DNA from: CAWCQC01 sp963819905
GTDB taxonomy: Bacteria; Actinomycetota; Thermoleophilia; Gaiellales; Gaiellaceae
Direction of reading: 5' to 3'
Assembly (NCBI GenBank): GCA_963819905.1
Contig: CAWFXP010000005.1
Location: 186,001 to 250,000, forward strand
DNA: 64,000 bases
The notes below the pieces were generated by a model. That model saw only the letters and a program-made list of their open reading frames with translations, did no database searches and had not been told where the DNA came from. The translations under genes and the position numbers were made by a program. Positions 15,606 through 24,353 of this stretch are shown here, one piece after another (the first letter of the stretch is position 1; each line of letters begins with the position of its first letter).

Positions 15606-16477
15606 AGGTCGCGGTCTTTGGCGCGACAGGGGTGATCGGGCGGGAACTCGTTCCCGTTCTCGCCGCCGAGCACGAGGTCGTCGCCGTGTCACGGCGGCAG
15701 TCGAAACGCAACGAGCCGAACGTCTCCTGGGTCGCCGCCGACGCGACCGATCCGTTCGCGGTGTCGCGCGCGCTCGACGACGTGGAGATCGTCTACTACC
15801 TCGTCCACTCGCTCGGCTCCAAGGACTTCGAGCAGCGCGATCGCCGTGCCGCTGACGTCATGGCCCGGATGGCCGCGACCGCAGAAATCCGCCAGATCGT
15901 GTACCTCGGCGGTCTCGGCGACGGCGAGGCCGATCTCTCGCCGCACCTTCGCAGCCGGCGCGAGACCGGCGAACGGCTGGCCGCCGGCCCGGTTCCTGTC
16001 ACCACCCTGCGCGCGGCGATGGTCGTCGGACGCGACAGCGCTGCCTTCGAGACGATCCTGGCGCTCGTCGATCGGCTCCCGGCCATGGTGTGCCCCCGGT
16101 GGGTCGGCACCCAGACGCAACCGATCGCGCTCGGTGACATCGTCGGCTACCTGGCGGGCGTGTGCGGTCTGCCCGAGGCCCTCGGCGAGACGTTCGACGC
16201 CGGCGGCCCGGAGGCGATGACCTACCGGGAGATGATCGAGCGGATCGCCCGGCTGCGCGAGAAGCACCCGGCCATCGTCGAGGTGCCCGTACTCTCACCA
16301 AGGCTCTCCTCGTACTGGCTCCACCTCGTCACGCCGGTCCGGGCCTCGGTCGCCCGCCCGCTGATCGAGGGCCTGCGCAACGCGACCGTCGCCCACGACG
16401 ATCGCATCCGGACGCTCGTGCCACTCGAGCTGACCTCGTTCGACGACGCCGCGAGAGAGGCGCTCAGCGGCCGGTAG
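15602..16477 (+). CDS. NAD(P)-binding, NmrA/epimerase-like protein
   Basis: A 291-residue atypical short-chain dehydrogenase of the NAD(P)H-binding type. The Rossmann motif GATGVIGRE is at the N-terminus, followed by the second-strand VAVSRRQ, a DATDPFAV acidic turn and YYLVHSLGSKDFEQRD. The classical catalytic Tyr-x3-Lys is not obvious, as in complex-I-assembly and NmrA-like members, so it may be a sensor or isomerase rather than a dehydrogenase. The GTG start overlaps the stop of the frameshifted gene upstream. The 3' end overlaps the convergent methyltransferase gene by 14 bases. Confidence 0.82.
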   Translation: MKVAVFGATGVIGRELVPVLAAEHEVVAVSRRQSKRNEPNVSWVAADATDPFAVSRALDDVEIVYYLVHSLGSKDFEQRDRRAADVMARMAATAEIRQIVYLGGLGDGEADLSPHLRSRRETGERLAAGPVPVTTLRAAMVVGRDSAAFETILALVDRLPAMVCPRWVGTQTQPIALGDIVGYLAGVCGLPEALGETFDAGGPEAMTYREMIERIARLREKHPAIVEVPVLSPRLSSYWLHLVTPVRASVARPLIEGLRNATVAHDDRIRTLVPLELTSFDDAAREALSGR

Positions 16478-17075
16478 CGAGGACGAGCGCGTCGATCGCG
16501 ACCCGCTCACCCTCCTCGGTCTCGACCGGCCGCGGCACCTGCTCGGCACGCACGATCGCGAGCCCGGGCAGATCGGCGGCGAGGTCGCCGGCCGTGTAGA
16601 GAACGTCCGGGTTCTTCGGCCCTCCCCACCCCTCGGTGAGATTCCTCGTGTCGTGGCCGACCACCAGCAGCATCCCCCCGGCGGCCAGCGCACGGGCTGC
16701 GTGGCCGAGCGCCCGCTTCCGCTCGCCCGGCGGAACCTGGAGGTACAAGAGGACGACGAGATCGAACGCCGCAGCCGGCGGCTCCCATTCGACGACGTCC
16801 GCCTCGATCCACTCGGGATCGACCCCGCGGTCGGCCGCGAGCCCCCGAGCCTCGGCGAGCGCCACGGGCGAGAAGTCGACCGCGGTCACCCGCCAACCCC
16901 GCTCGGCGAGCCAGACGGCGTTCCGGCCGGCCCCGCAGGCGAGATCGAGCGCCCGGCCCGGCTCGAGGCCCTCGACCGCGTCGGTGAGAAAGCGATTCGC
17001 TCGAGCGGACGTCTCGGCGTGATGCCGATGACTCAGCCGCTCACGCCACTTCTCGTCCCAGTCGGCGGCCCGCAT
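16464..17075 (-). CDS. Class I SAM-dependent methyltransferase
   Basis: A 203-residue methyltransferase. Motif I is ALDLACGAGRNAVWLAERGW, with an acidic residue ending strand 2 (TAVDFSPVAL), and a FDLVVLLYLQVP motif IV region. The pattern is close to the TehB/thiopurine type used on small molecules, but the substrate is not determined. It is followed after nine bases by the flavodoxin gene upstream on the same strand, so both may be co-transcribed. TAGCGT six bases before the ATG at 17075 overlaps the flavodoxin stop and may be an internal promoter. Confidence 0.87.
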   Translation of the reverse strand: MRAADWDEKWRERLSHRHHAETSARANRFLTDAVEGLEPGRALDLACGAGRNAVWLAERGWRVTAVDFSPVALAEARGLAADRGVDPEWIEADVVEWEPPAAAFDLVVLLYLQVPPGERKRALGHAARALAAGGMLLVVGHDTRNLTEGWGGPKNPDVLYTAGDLAADLPGLAIVRAEQVPRPVETEEGERVAIDALVLATGR

Positions 17076-17084
17076 GCCTCTACG

Positions 17085-17624
17085 CTAGCGCGGCCCGGCC
17101 ACCTGCCGGGTCACGGCCGCGGCCAGTGCCCGGCCCCACTCGGCGGCGCGGTCGAGCTCGCCGTCGGCCAGCGGCCCCTCGCCTGTCACGATGAAGCTCT
17201 TCGGCTCGGCGACGAGCTCGTAGCCCTTCCCGCGAAGCCGCCGCTCGATCCCCCGCGCTGCCGACCCGGTGATGACCGACCAGCCTCGCAGGCGCGTGTC
17301 GAAGGCGGCTCCGCGAGCTCCGTCTACCCGCGGAAGCTCCTCGAGCCACGCCCGCAGCCCGTCGCCTTCGCCGGCCTCGTCGAGCTCGACTCCCTGCTTC
17401 TCTGCCTGCTTCGCGGCCATCTCGCGGCTCCTCGGAGAGGCCAAACCGTGCATGTGCGTCGGCCCGCCCACGACCAGGAGCTCAGCCGAGCCGATCGACT
17501 CCGGCGACGCTTCGGCGACCGGGACGAGCGACACGTCGGCGTCACCGCCGAGCCCTTCCGCGATTGCCTTCGCCACCTCGTGGGTGGCCCCGAACATCGA
17601 TTCGTAGACGACGACGGCGTGCAT
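17085..17624 (-). CDS. Flavodoxin-domain protein
   Basis: A 179-residue FMN-binding protein. The phosphate loop is YESMFGATHEVA, close to the T/S-x-T-G-x-T consensus, and GGPTHMHG corresponds to the loop beside the isoalloxazine ring. It is longer than electron-transfer flavodoxins because of an insertion around residues 85-105, so it is probably of the WrbA/flavodoxin-like type. Two ATG codons compete. The second (17624) has a GGAGG site at ideal spacing, while the first overlaps that site, so the second is preferred. Confidence 0.85.
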   Translation of the reverse strand: MHAVVVYESMFGATHEVAKAIAEGLGGDADVSLVPVAEASPESIGSAELLVVGGPTHMHGLASPRSREMAAKQAEKQGVELDEAGEGDGLRAWLEELPRVDGARGAAFDTRLRGWSVITGSAARGIERRLRGKGYELVAEPKSFIVTGEGPLADGELDRAAEWGRALAAAVTRQVAGPR

Positions 17625-17751
17625 GCCCATACCTCCTGCTTCGACAGTCCGTCACCGAGTCTGGCCGGCGCCGCGGCACGCCGCATCGGCGGAAACCACG
17701 AATCGCGCTGCGGGAGTTCCGGTAGTCGCAACTCGCCGTCGAGCGCGCGGG

Positions 17752-20700
17752 TCAGCGTGCCCTGAGCACCGCCCGGCGCGGGCCGAGCGTGAAGCCGACC
17801 TCCGCGAGCAGAGCCAGCACGTCGCTCTCCGTCACCGGCTCGCCGTCGAAGCGCTCCACCGCGAGCCGGGTGAGCCGCCTGGCGCGGGCGTGCTCGACGA
17901 GGGCGGCCAGCGCCGGCCGCAGCCAGGCGTCGTCGGGCTCGCGCAGGGGAACGAGCGACTTCCCGCCTCGCTCGACGAAGAGCGCCGCCTCGCCGCCGAG
18001 CGTGACGACGTACGCGCCGGCGACCCGGGAAGCCCTACCTCCGGCCCGCTTCGGCCATGGCAGCGCAGCCCCGTAGGCCTGGGCAGGGTCCGCGGCGGCG
18101 AGCACGAGCGCGGGCTCGCCTTCTGGCTGCTCGCGGAGGCGCTCGACGGCGCCGGGGAGCGCGAACTGCGCCCCGCCGAGGCCCTCGACGAAGTAGCCGC
18201 GACGGCAGACGCCGATCGTCTCCAGCTTGCGAAGCTCTCGGTAGACCGGCGCGTAGCCGCCAGGGATTCCCTCGCCGCGCACCCCGTCGCGGGTGACGAT
18301 GCCCTGCCGTTCGAGCAGGAGCTCGGCGAGGGCACGGGGCTCGGGCTCGTCCGCGAAGAGCCGCGAGGTCAGAGACCAGCGTCCCTGAGTCGCCGCGTGC
18401 CCGTCGCCTCGGCGGCGGGAGAAGCGCCTCCCCGGGCGAAGGTCGCGCCTCGGAGCCTCGTAGCGGCGGCGGGCGCGGAGCGGCTGCCACGCGTCGTTTG
18501 CGACCTCTCCCGCCCAGACGAGCTCCCAGAGCGCGGGAAGCGCCTCCTCCGGCTCGAGGCCCGACGACTCGACGAGATCCCACCAGAAGAGCGCGGCGCC
18601 GTGCAGCGCTGCCCGCAGCCGTTCGGCAGCCTCGCCCTCGGGCGGCGCGAGCGCCCCCGGCCGGCCGAGCAGCGGCGCGTCCTCGCGATAGAGAACGGCG
18701 ACCCGCTCGAGCCCCGCGCCGACCCAGACGACCTCACCCGAGGCGCAGAGCTGATCGAGCCAGGCAGGCTGGTAGCCCGGCACTCTCCGCGGCAGGACGT
18801 CCGCCTCCCAGAGCGCGACCGGGAGGGCGACGCCCTGGAGCGGAACCAGCGCCTCGCGCAGGCTCGCCTTCCGGTCGACCCCCTGCCAGGCAGGGAGGAA
18901 GCGGGCGAGCGCCGCCTGATCGGCGGGCTCGACCTCCTTGCGGAGCCGAGCGAGCGTCGCCCGGCGAAGCCGCCTGAGCACGTCGGGATCGCACCACTCG
19001 CGCTCGCTCCCGCCGGGACGGAGCTCGCCGCGAACGAGCCGTCCGTCCTGCTCGATGGCGGCAAGCGCCGCCTCCGCCCGCTCGGGAGGAAGCGCGAACC
19101 GTTCCGTGACCTCGCCGGTCGTGAACGGGCCGCGCCCCCGCGCGAAGCGCACGAGGACGTAGGCGAGCGGATCGTCACCCGGATCGAGGAACGCGTCCGG
19201 AAGGCCCCCCGGCGGCATCGCCCCGACGGCGTCGCGATAGCGGCCCGCGTCCTCGGCGGCGATGAGGCGCGGCGTGCCGCCGATCCGCACGCGGATGGCG
19301 CGCCGCTCGGCCTCGAGCTCGGCGGCGAGCGACTCGTCGAACTCGCCGGGGGCGAGGTCGCCGCGCCGAAGCAGGACATCGTGCAGCTCGTCCGCGCTGC
19401 GTGCCCTTCCCCGGAGCGAGCTCTCGACCTCGGCGATCGCCTCGCGGTCGAGGAGATCGCGGAGCTCCTCGGCGCCGAGCAGCTCCCGGAGGAGGTCGCG
19501 GTCGAGGGCGAGCGCCTGCGCACGCCGCTCGGCCATCGGCGTGTCGTCCTCGTACATGTAGGTCGCGACGTAGTCGAAGAGGAGCGACGACGCGAACGGT
19601 GAGGCGGATTGCGTCTCGACGTCGACGACGTCGATCCGGCGACTGCGCAGATCGGCGAGCAGCCGGGTCAACGCGGGCAGGTCGAACACGTCCTTCAGGC
19701 ACTCGCGGTAGGTCTCGAGGACGACGGGGAAGTCCGAGTAGCGGCGGGCCACCTGGAGCAGCCCCTGGGCCTTGAGCCGCTGCTGCCAGAGCGGCGTGCG
19801 CTGGCCGGGCCGACGGCGCGGGATGAGGAGGGCTCGGCCGGCGTTCTCCCGGAAGCGTGAGCCGAACAGCGCGCTCCCTGCAAGCTCGCCGACGACGAGG
19901 TCCTCGAGCTCCCCGGGATCGACGAGGACCTCCTCGATCGGAGGCGGGCTGTCGGCCTCGGGCAGATGCAGCGCCATGCCGTCGTCCGACCAGAGCGCAT
20001 GCACCTCGAGGCCGAGCGACTCGCGCAGGCGGGCTGTGAGCGCCAGCGACCACGGCGCGTGGACGCGCCCGCCGAACGGGGTCAGGATGCAGAGGCGCCA
20101 GTCGCCGATCTCGTCGCGGAAGCGCTCGACGACGACCGTCCGGTCCGACGGGAGAGCGCCGGTCGCCTGCTCCTGCTCGCGCAGGTAGGTGAGCAGGTTC
20201 TGCGCCGCGCGCTGGTCGAGCAGGAACTCGGAGGTGAGCCGATCGAGGGCCTTCTCGTCCGGAAGGGCGACGAGCTCGCGGCCCGCCTGGCCGATCGCCG
20301 CCCCGAGCTCGTACGGGCGGCCGGTGCCCTCGCCCTTCCAGAAGGGCACGGCGCCCGGGATGCCGGGCGCGTGCGAGACGAGGACGCGGTCGCGCGTGAT
20401 GTCCTCGATCCGCCAGGTCGTCGCTCCCAGCATGAATGTCTGACCCGCGCGCGCCTCGTAGACCATCTCCTCGTCGAGCTCGCCGACCCGGCCGCCGCCG
20501 TCCGCCAGGAACACGCCGAAGAGGCCGCGGTCGGGGATCGTCCCCGCGTTCGTCACCGCGAGTCGGCGCGCGCCGCTCCTTCCCTTGACCACGCCCTTGA
20601 TCCGGTCCCAGGTGATGCGCGGGCGCAGCTCGGCAAACTCCTCCGAGGGATAGCGGCCGGAGAGCATGTCGAGCGTCGCCTCGAGCGCCGCCTGCGAGAG

Positions 20701-22029
20701 GTCGCGGAAGTTCCAGGCGCCGCGCACGAGCTCGCGCAGCTCGTCGACCGCGATCTCCTCGTCCGCGCAGATCGCGACGATCTGCTGGGCGAGCACGTCG
20801 AGAGGGTTGCGGGGGATCTGCGTCTCCTCGATCGCACCCTCGCGCATCCGGCTCGCGACCACTGCCGACTCGAGCAGGTCGCCCCGGTACTTCGGGAAGA
20901 TCCGGCCTTTCGAGACGGCTTCGAGCGTGTGACCCGCGCGCCCGACCCGCTGGAGCCCGCGCGCGACCGACTTCGGCGACTCGACCTGGACGACGAGATC
21001 GACCGCCCCCATGTCCACTCCGAGCTCGAGCGACGAGGTGGCGACGAGGCACGGGATCTCGCCTTTCTTCAGGAGCTCCTCGATCTCGACGCGCTGCTCG
21101 CGCGCGAGCGACCCGTGGTGGGCCCGCGCGACGGGCTTCTCCGCCAGCTCGTTCAGCCGCAGCGCGAGCCGCTCGGCGAGGCGGCGGTTGTTCACGAACA
21201 CGATCGTCGAGCGGTGTGCCTCCACGAGCTCGAGCAGGGCCGGGTAGATCGACGGCCAGATCGAGCGGGACGAGACCTCGACGCCGGGCCCCATCTCGAC
21301 CCCGTCGGCGAGCACCGGCGTCGACAGGCCGGCTGCGCTCTGCAGCTCGCGCATGTCGTCGACGGGCACGACCACCTCGAGGTCGAGCTCCTTCGCCCGG
21401 CCGGCGTCGACGATCTCGATCGGCCGTCCACCCGAGACGAACCGGGCGATCTCCTCCAGCGGGCGCTGCGTCGCCGACAGGCCGATGCGTTGGACCCCGC
21501 CGTCGACCAGACGAACGAGCCGCTCGGCGCTCACGGCCAGGTGGGCACCGCGCTTCGTGCCGGCGACGGCGTGCACCTCGTCGAGGATCAGCGTCTCGAT
21601 CGTCTCGAGGATCGTCCGCGCCTGGGACGTCAGCAACAGGAAGAGCGACTCCGGCGTCGTGATCAGGATCTCGGGCGGCCTGCGGATCATCGCCTGGCGC
21701 TCCTTCTGGGGCGTGTCGCCCGTCCGGACGGCTACCTGGAGCTCGAGCCCGATCCCGGCAAGGGGTCCTCGCAGGTTCCGCTCGACGTCGTAGTTGAGGG
21801 CCTTCAGCGGGCTCACGTAGAGCACCTGGAGGCCCGCTCCCGGCTTGGCCTGGTCGAGCGCCCAGAGGAAGGCGGCGAGCGTCTTGCCCGATCCGGTCGG
21901 CGCCTGGATCAGCGTGTGCGCGCCCGATGCGATCGCCGGCCAGCCGCTCGCCTGCGCGGGTGTCGGGCCGTCGAACGCCTGCTCGAACCAGGTGCGAACC
22001 GCCGGGCTGAACGGCCCCAGGGGATCCAT
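17752..22029 (-). CDS. lhr: Large helicase-related protein Lhr (ATP-dependent DNA/RNA helicase)
   Basis: A 1425-residue superfamily 2 helicase, the full-length bacterial form rather than the ~850-residue Lhr core. Motif I is PTGSGKT (44-50), motif II DEVH, motif III SATQRP, and motif VI QRVGRAGH. After the two RecA domains come the winged-helix and Lhr-specific domains, then a long C-terminal region with further winged-helix-like segments. The family unwinds DNA and RNA:DNA hybrids 3' to 5' and is part of DNA-repair regulons in mycobacteria. TAGGCT lies six bases before the ATG. A glycosylase gene is transcribed divergently from 22134, consistent with a repair neighbourhood. Confidence 0.95.
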   Translation of the reverse strand: MDPLGPFSPAVRTWFEQAFDGPTPAQASGWPAIASGAHTLIQAPTGSGKTLAAFLWALDQAKPGAGLQVLYVSPLKALNYDVERNLRGPLAGIGLELQVAVRTGDTPQKERQAMIRRPPEILITTPESLFLLLTSQARTILETIETLILDEVHAVAGTKRGAHLAVSAERLVRLVDGGVQRIGLSATQRPLEEIARFVSGGRPIEIVDAGRAKELDLEVVVPVDDMRELQSAAGLSTPVLADGVEMGPGVEVSSRSIWPSIYPALLELVEAHRSTIVFVNNRRLAERLALRLNELAEKPVARAHHGSLAREQRVEIEELLKKGEIPCLVATSSLELGVDMGAVDLVVQVESPKSVARGLQRVGRAGHTLEAVSKGRIFPKYRGDLLESAVVASRMREGAIEETQIPRNPLDVLAQQIVAICADEEIAVDELRELVRGAWNFRDLSQAALEATLDMLSGRYPSEEFAELRPRITWDRIKGVVKGRSGARRLAVTNAGTIPDRGLFGVFLADGGGRVGELDEEMVYEARAGQTFMLGATTWRIEDITRDRVLVSHAPGIPGAVPFWKGEGTGRPYELGAAIGQAGRELVALPDEKALDRLTSEFLLDQRAAQNLLTYLREQEQATGALPSDRTVVVERFRDEIGDWRLCILTPFGGRVHAPWSLALTARLRESLGLEVHALWSDDGMALHLPEADSPPPIEEVLVDPGELEDLVVGELAGSALFGSRFRENAGRALLIPRRRPGQRTPLWQQRLKAQGLLQVARRYSDFPVVLETYRECLKDVFDLPALTRLLADLRSRRIDVVDVETQSASPFASSLLFDYVATYMYEDDTPMAERRAQALALDRDLLRELLGAEELRDLLDREAIAEVESSLRGRARSADELHDVLLRRGDLAPGEFDESLAAELEAERRAIRVRIGGTPRLIAAEDAGRYRDAVGAMPPGGLPDAFLDPGDDPLAYVLVRFARGRGPFTTGEVTERFALPPERAEAALAAIEQDGRLVRGELRPGGSEREWCDPDVLRRLRRATLARLRKEVEPADQAALARFLPAWQGVDRKASLREALVPLQGVALPVALWEADVLPRRVPGYQPAWLDQLCASGEVVWVGAGLERVAVLYREDAPLLGRPGALAPPEGEAAERLRAALHGAALFWWDLVESSGLEPEEALPALWELVWAGEVANDAWQPLRARRRYEAPRRDLRPGRRFSRRRGDGHAATQGRWSLTSRLFADEPEPRALAELLLERQGIVTRDGVRGEGIPGGYAPVYRELRKLETIGVCRRGYFVEGLGGAQFALPGAVERLREQPEGEPALVLAAADPAQAYGAALPWPKRAGGRASRVAGAYVVTLGGEAALFVERGGKSLVPLREPDDAWLRPALAALVEHARARRLTRLAVERFDGEPVTESDVLALLAEVGFTLGPRRAVLRAR

Positions 22030-22035
22030 GTGCCT

Positions 22036-22041
22036 AGCCTA
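22036..22041 (-). promoter_or_regulatory. -10 element for lhr
   Basis: TAGGCT on the minus strand ends six bases before the lhr ATG at 22029. It matches the TANNNT-N6-start arrangement repeated through the window and implies a leaderless transcript. Confidence 0.5.
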
Positions 22042-22121
22042 CCGGGGCGGTCCCCGGCTCCTTCAGCCCGCCAGAGCCGACGCGAGGAGAATCGCCGGCA
22101 GCCTGCGCATGGCCGCGAGGG

Positions 22122-22127
22122 TACACT
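22122..22127 (+). promoter_or_regulatory. -10 element for the HhH-GPD glycosylase gene
   Basis: TACACT is followed by exactly six bases and the ATG at 22134. The same hexamer and spacing recur before the HxlR regulator at 31963. Confidence 0.55.
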
Positions 22128-22133
22128 CGCCGG

Positions 22134-22709
22134 ATGGCGACCACGGGGGTCGACCGGCTCTGCTTCACCGGCGACGACGAGGCCGACCGGCTGCTCGTCG
22201 ACGAGCCGATCGCGCTGCTGATCGGCTTCGCCCTCGACCAACAGGTTTCCGTACAGAAGGCGTTCTCGGGCCCCCTCGAGCTGAAGCGCCGGATCGGCAC
22301 GCTCGACGCCGGGCGGATCGCGGCGATGGATCCCGCGGAGCTCGAGGAGGTGTTCCGGCAGAGACCGGCGCTTCACCGCTTTCCCGGCGCCATGGCGAAG
22401 CGCACGCAGGAGCTCGCGGCCGTCGTCGAGGAGCGCTACGGCGGGGATGCGGCGCGGCTCTGGAACGAGGCCGTCAGCGGCCCGGAGCTCGAACGTCGCA
22501 TCGACTACCTGCCCGGGTTCGGCGACATGAAGGTCAGGGCGCTGCTCGCGGTGCTTGCGAAGCGGCTCGGCGTGCGGCCGGCGGGGATCGAGGACGTGCT
22601 GCCGCCGCATCCGACGCTCGGCGACGTCGACTCGCCGCAGGCGCTCGAGGAGTACCAGGCCGCGAAGCGGGCCCACAAGGCCGAGCTCCGGGCCCGCCGG
22701 CCGGCCTGA
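22134..22709 (+). CDS. HhH-GPD-family base-excision repair protein
   Basis: A 191-residue member of the helix-hairpin-helix/GPD superfamily, close to a compact actinobacterial subfamily. The hairpin and following catalytic region are IDYLPGFGDMKVRALLAVLAKRLG, where the Asp after LPGFG is the expected catalytic aspartate. No iron-sulfur cluster cysteines are present, unlike MutY or Nth. Substrate base is unknown. The next gene begins six bases after the stop, so 22134, 22715 and 23170 form a tight operon. It shares an upstream region with divergent lhr. Confidence 0.87.
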   Translation: MATTGVDRLCFTGDDEADRLLVDEPIALLIGFALDQQVSVQKAFSGPLELKRRIGTLDAGRIAAMDPAELEEVFRQRPALHRFPGAMAKRTQELAAVVEERYGGDAARLWNEAVSGPELERRIDYLPGFGDMKVRALLAVLAKRLGVRPAGIEDVLPPHPTLGDVDSPQALEEYQAAKRAHKAELRARRPA

Positions 22710-22714
22710 CCGTC

Positions 22715-23167
22715 GTGCGGCAGTTCGAGTCGACTCTGCGCCGAAACGATTCAGGAGGCTGCGCGATCGAGCTTCCGTTCGACGCCAAGGCGGCGTTCGG
22801 CCACGCGCGGGCGCCCGTCCGCGCGACGCTCGAGGGCCACGAGTTCCGGACGACCCTCATGCGCTACGGCGGCGCCGACTTCCTGGGCGTGAACCGCAGC
22901 GTGCGCGAGGCCGCCGCGATCGAGCCCGGGCAGACCGTGGCCGTCACGCTCGAGCTCGACGACGAGCCCAGGAGCGCCGATCCGCCCCCCGAGCTGGCCG
23001 CCGTCCTCGAGGCGGACGCGAAGGCGCGAGCGGCGTACGAGGCGCTCTCGTACACCCACCAGCGCGAGTACGCGGGCTGGGTCGGCGAGGCGAAGCGTGC
23101 GGAGACCCGACTCCGGCGCGCAGCCCGGGCGACCGCGATGCTCACCGAGGGCGTCCTCCGCCCCTGA
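22715..23167 (+). CDS. DUF1905 / YdeI-OmpD-associated family protein
   Basis: A 150-residue protein with two recognisable parts. Residues ~1-85 form a DUF1905 beta barrel (opening FESTLRR, middle FLGVNRSVREAAAIEPGQTVAVTLELD). Residues ~90-150 are the YdeI/OmpD-associated helical segment (YEALSYTHQREYAGWVGEAKR). Proteins of this type have been linked to bacteriocin or peptide resistance in enterobacteria, but the role in actinobacteria is unknown. The start is taken as GTG 22715, the first in-frame start after the glycosylase stop. Co-transcription with both neighbours is likely. Confidence 0.82.
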   Translation: MRQFESTLRRNDSGGCAIELPFDAKAAFGHARAPVRATLEGHEFRTTLMRYGGADFLGVNRSVREAAAIEPGQTVAVTLELDDEPRSADPPPELAAVLEADAKARAAYEALSYTHQREYAGWVGEAKRAETRLRRAARATAMLTEGVLRP

Positions 23168-23169
23168 AC

Positions 23170-24342
23170 GTGGCCTCCGGCGGCGACGAGCCCGGTGTCC
23201 TGGCGCTCGAGGTGACGAGCGCGAACTGGCTGGACGCCCCGTACAACCGCCACGGGTTCCGGCGGGTCGGCGAGCTCGTTCGCACCGCGCCGATTCCCCG
23301 CGGCGACGGGCCGATTCTCGAGCTCCCCCGTTCGGAGCGAGACCTCGGCGGATTCGTCTTCGAGCACGGGGGACGCTCGCTCGACATCGAGACGATGCTC
23401 CAGGACACCTACACGGACGGCTTCCTCGTGCTCCACGACGGCAGCGTCGCCTACGAGCGGTACCTGAACGGGATGGCGCCTTCGGAGACGCATCTGCTCA
23501 TGTCGGTGTCGAAGTCGTTCAACGCCACCCTCTGCGGCGTGCTCGCCGGAACGGGAGCGCTCCGCCCCGGCGACCTCGTCACCGACCACGTCGAGGAGCT
23601 CCGGGGCACTGCCTGGGAGGGCTGCACCGTGCAGCATCTCCTCGACATGCGCGTCGGCGCGCGCTGGGACTACGACCTCGACGAGTACACGATTCTCGAC
23701 GTCTCCGACTACCGAGCGCACGCCCGGACGGATATCCCGCCGGACACGGAGACCTGGATCCGCACCGTCGGGTCGAGCCACGGGCACGGGGGCCCGTTCG
23801 CGTACAACTCGCTCGCGAACGACGTGCTCGGCTGGGTGCTCGCGCGGGCCGGCGGCGAGCCCTACCCCGAGCTCTTCTCGCGTGCCGTCTGGTCGAAGCT
23901 CGGCGCCGAGCACGACGCCGAGATCATGCTCGACCACACCGGCTTCCCGATCGTCGAAGGCGGCTTCTGCGCGACGCTTCGCGACCTCGCCCGCTTCGGG
24001 CTCATGTGGCTCCAGGACGGCTCGCTCGCCGGGCGGGAGATCGTGCCGCGCGAGTGGGTGGCCCGCCTGTCCGTCCGCGACCAGGAGCTGATCGACGCGT
24101 ACGGCACCCACGGCGACCTCGGCGGGCCGACGCCGGACGCCTTCTACCACGACAACTGGTGGATCTGGGACGCCGAGCGCGGCGTCTACGCCGCCGTCGG
24201 GATGAACGGGCAGGGGGTCTTCGTCCACCGGCCCTCGCGGACGGTGATCGCGAAGCTCTCGACGTTCCCCGACGCCCTCGACGCCGAGCTGTTCGCCCTG
24301 CACGACGCCGGGATGTCAGCGCTCTGCGACGCGCTCGCCTGA
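23170..24342 (+). CDS. Serine hydrolase, class C beta-lactamase fold
   Basis: A 390-residue protein of the beta-lactamase/DD-peptidase fold. The nucleophile motif SxxK is SVSK in LLMSVSKSFNATL, and the second motif Y-x-N is YNS in GPFAYNSLANDVLG. The protein resembles 6-aminohexanoate-dimer hydrolase-like esterases more than true AmpC. No signal peptide is visible at the N-terminus, which argues for a cytoplasmic hydrolase rather than a cell-wall enzyme. The GTG start is two bases after the upstream stop. Substrate unknown. Confidence 0.87.
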   Translation: MASGGDEPGVLALEVTSANWLDAPYNRHGFRRVGELVRTAPIPRGDGPILELPRSERDLGGFVFEHGGRSLDIETMLQDTYTDGFLVLHDGSVAYERYLNGMAPSETHLLMSVSKSFNATLCGVLAGTGALRPGDLVTDHVEELRGTAWEGCTVQHLLDMRVGARWDYDLDEYTILDVSDYRAHARTDIPPDTETWIRTVGSSHGHGGPFAYNSLANDVLGWVLARAGGEPYPELFSRAVWSKLGAEHDAEIMLDHTGFPIVEGGFCATLRDLARFGLMWLQDGSLAGREIVPREWVARLSVRDQELIDAYGTHGDLGGPTPDAFYHDNWWIWDAERGVYAAVGMNGQGVFVHRPSRTVIAKLSTFPDALDAELFALHDAGMSALCDALA

Positions 24343-24353
24343 GCCGCCGCCGG

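Noticed and set aside
17623..19602. A 659-codon plus-strand frame inside lhr
   Set aside because: Antisense to the conserved helicase, with low-complexity composition and no motif. Treated as a shadow.
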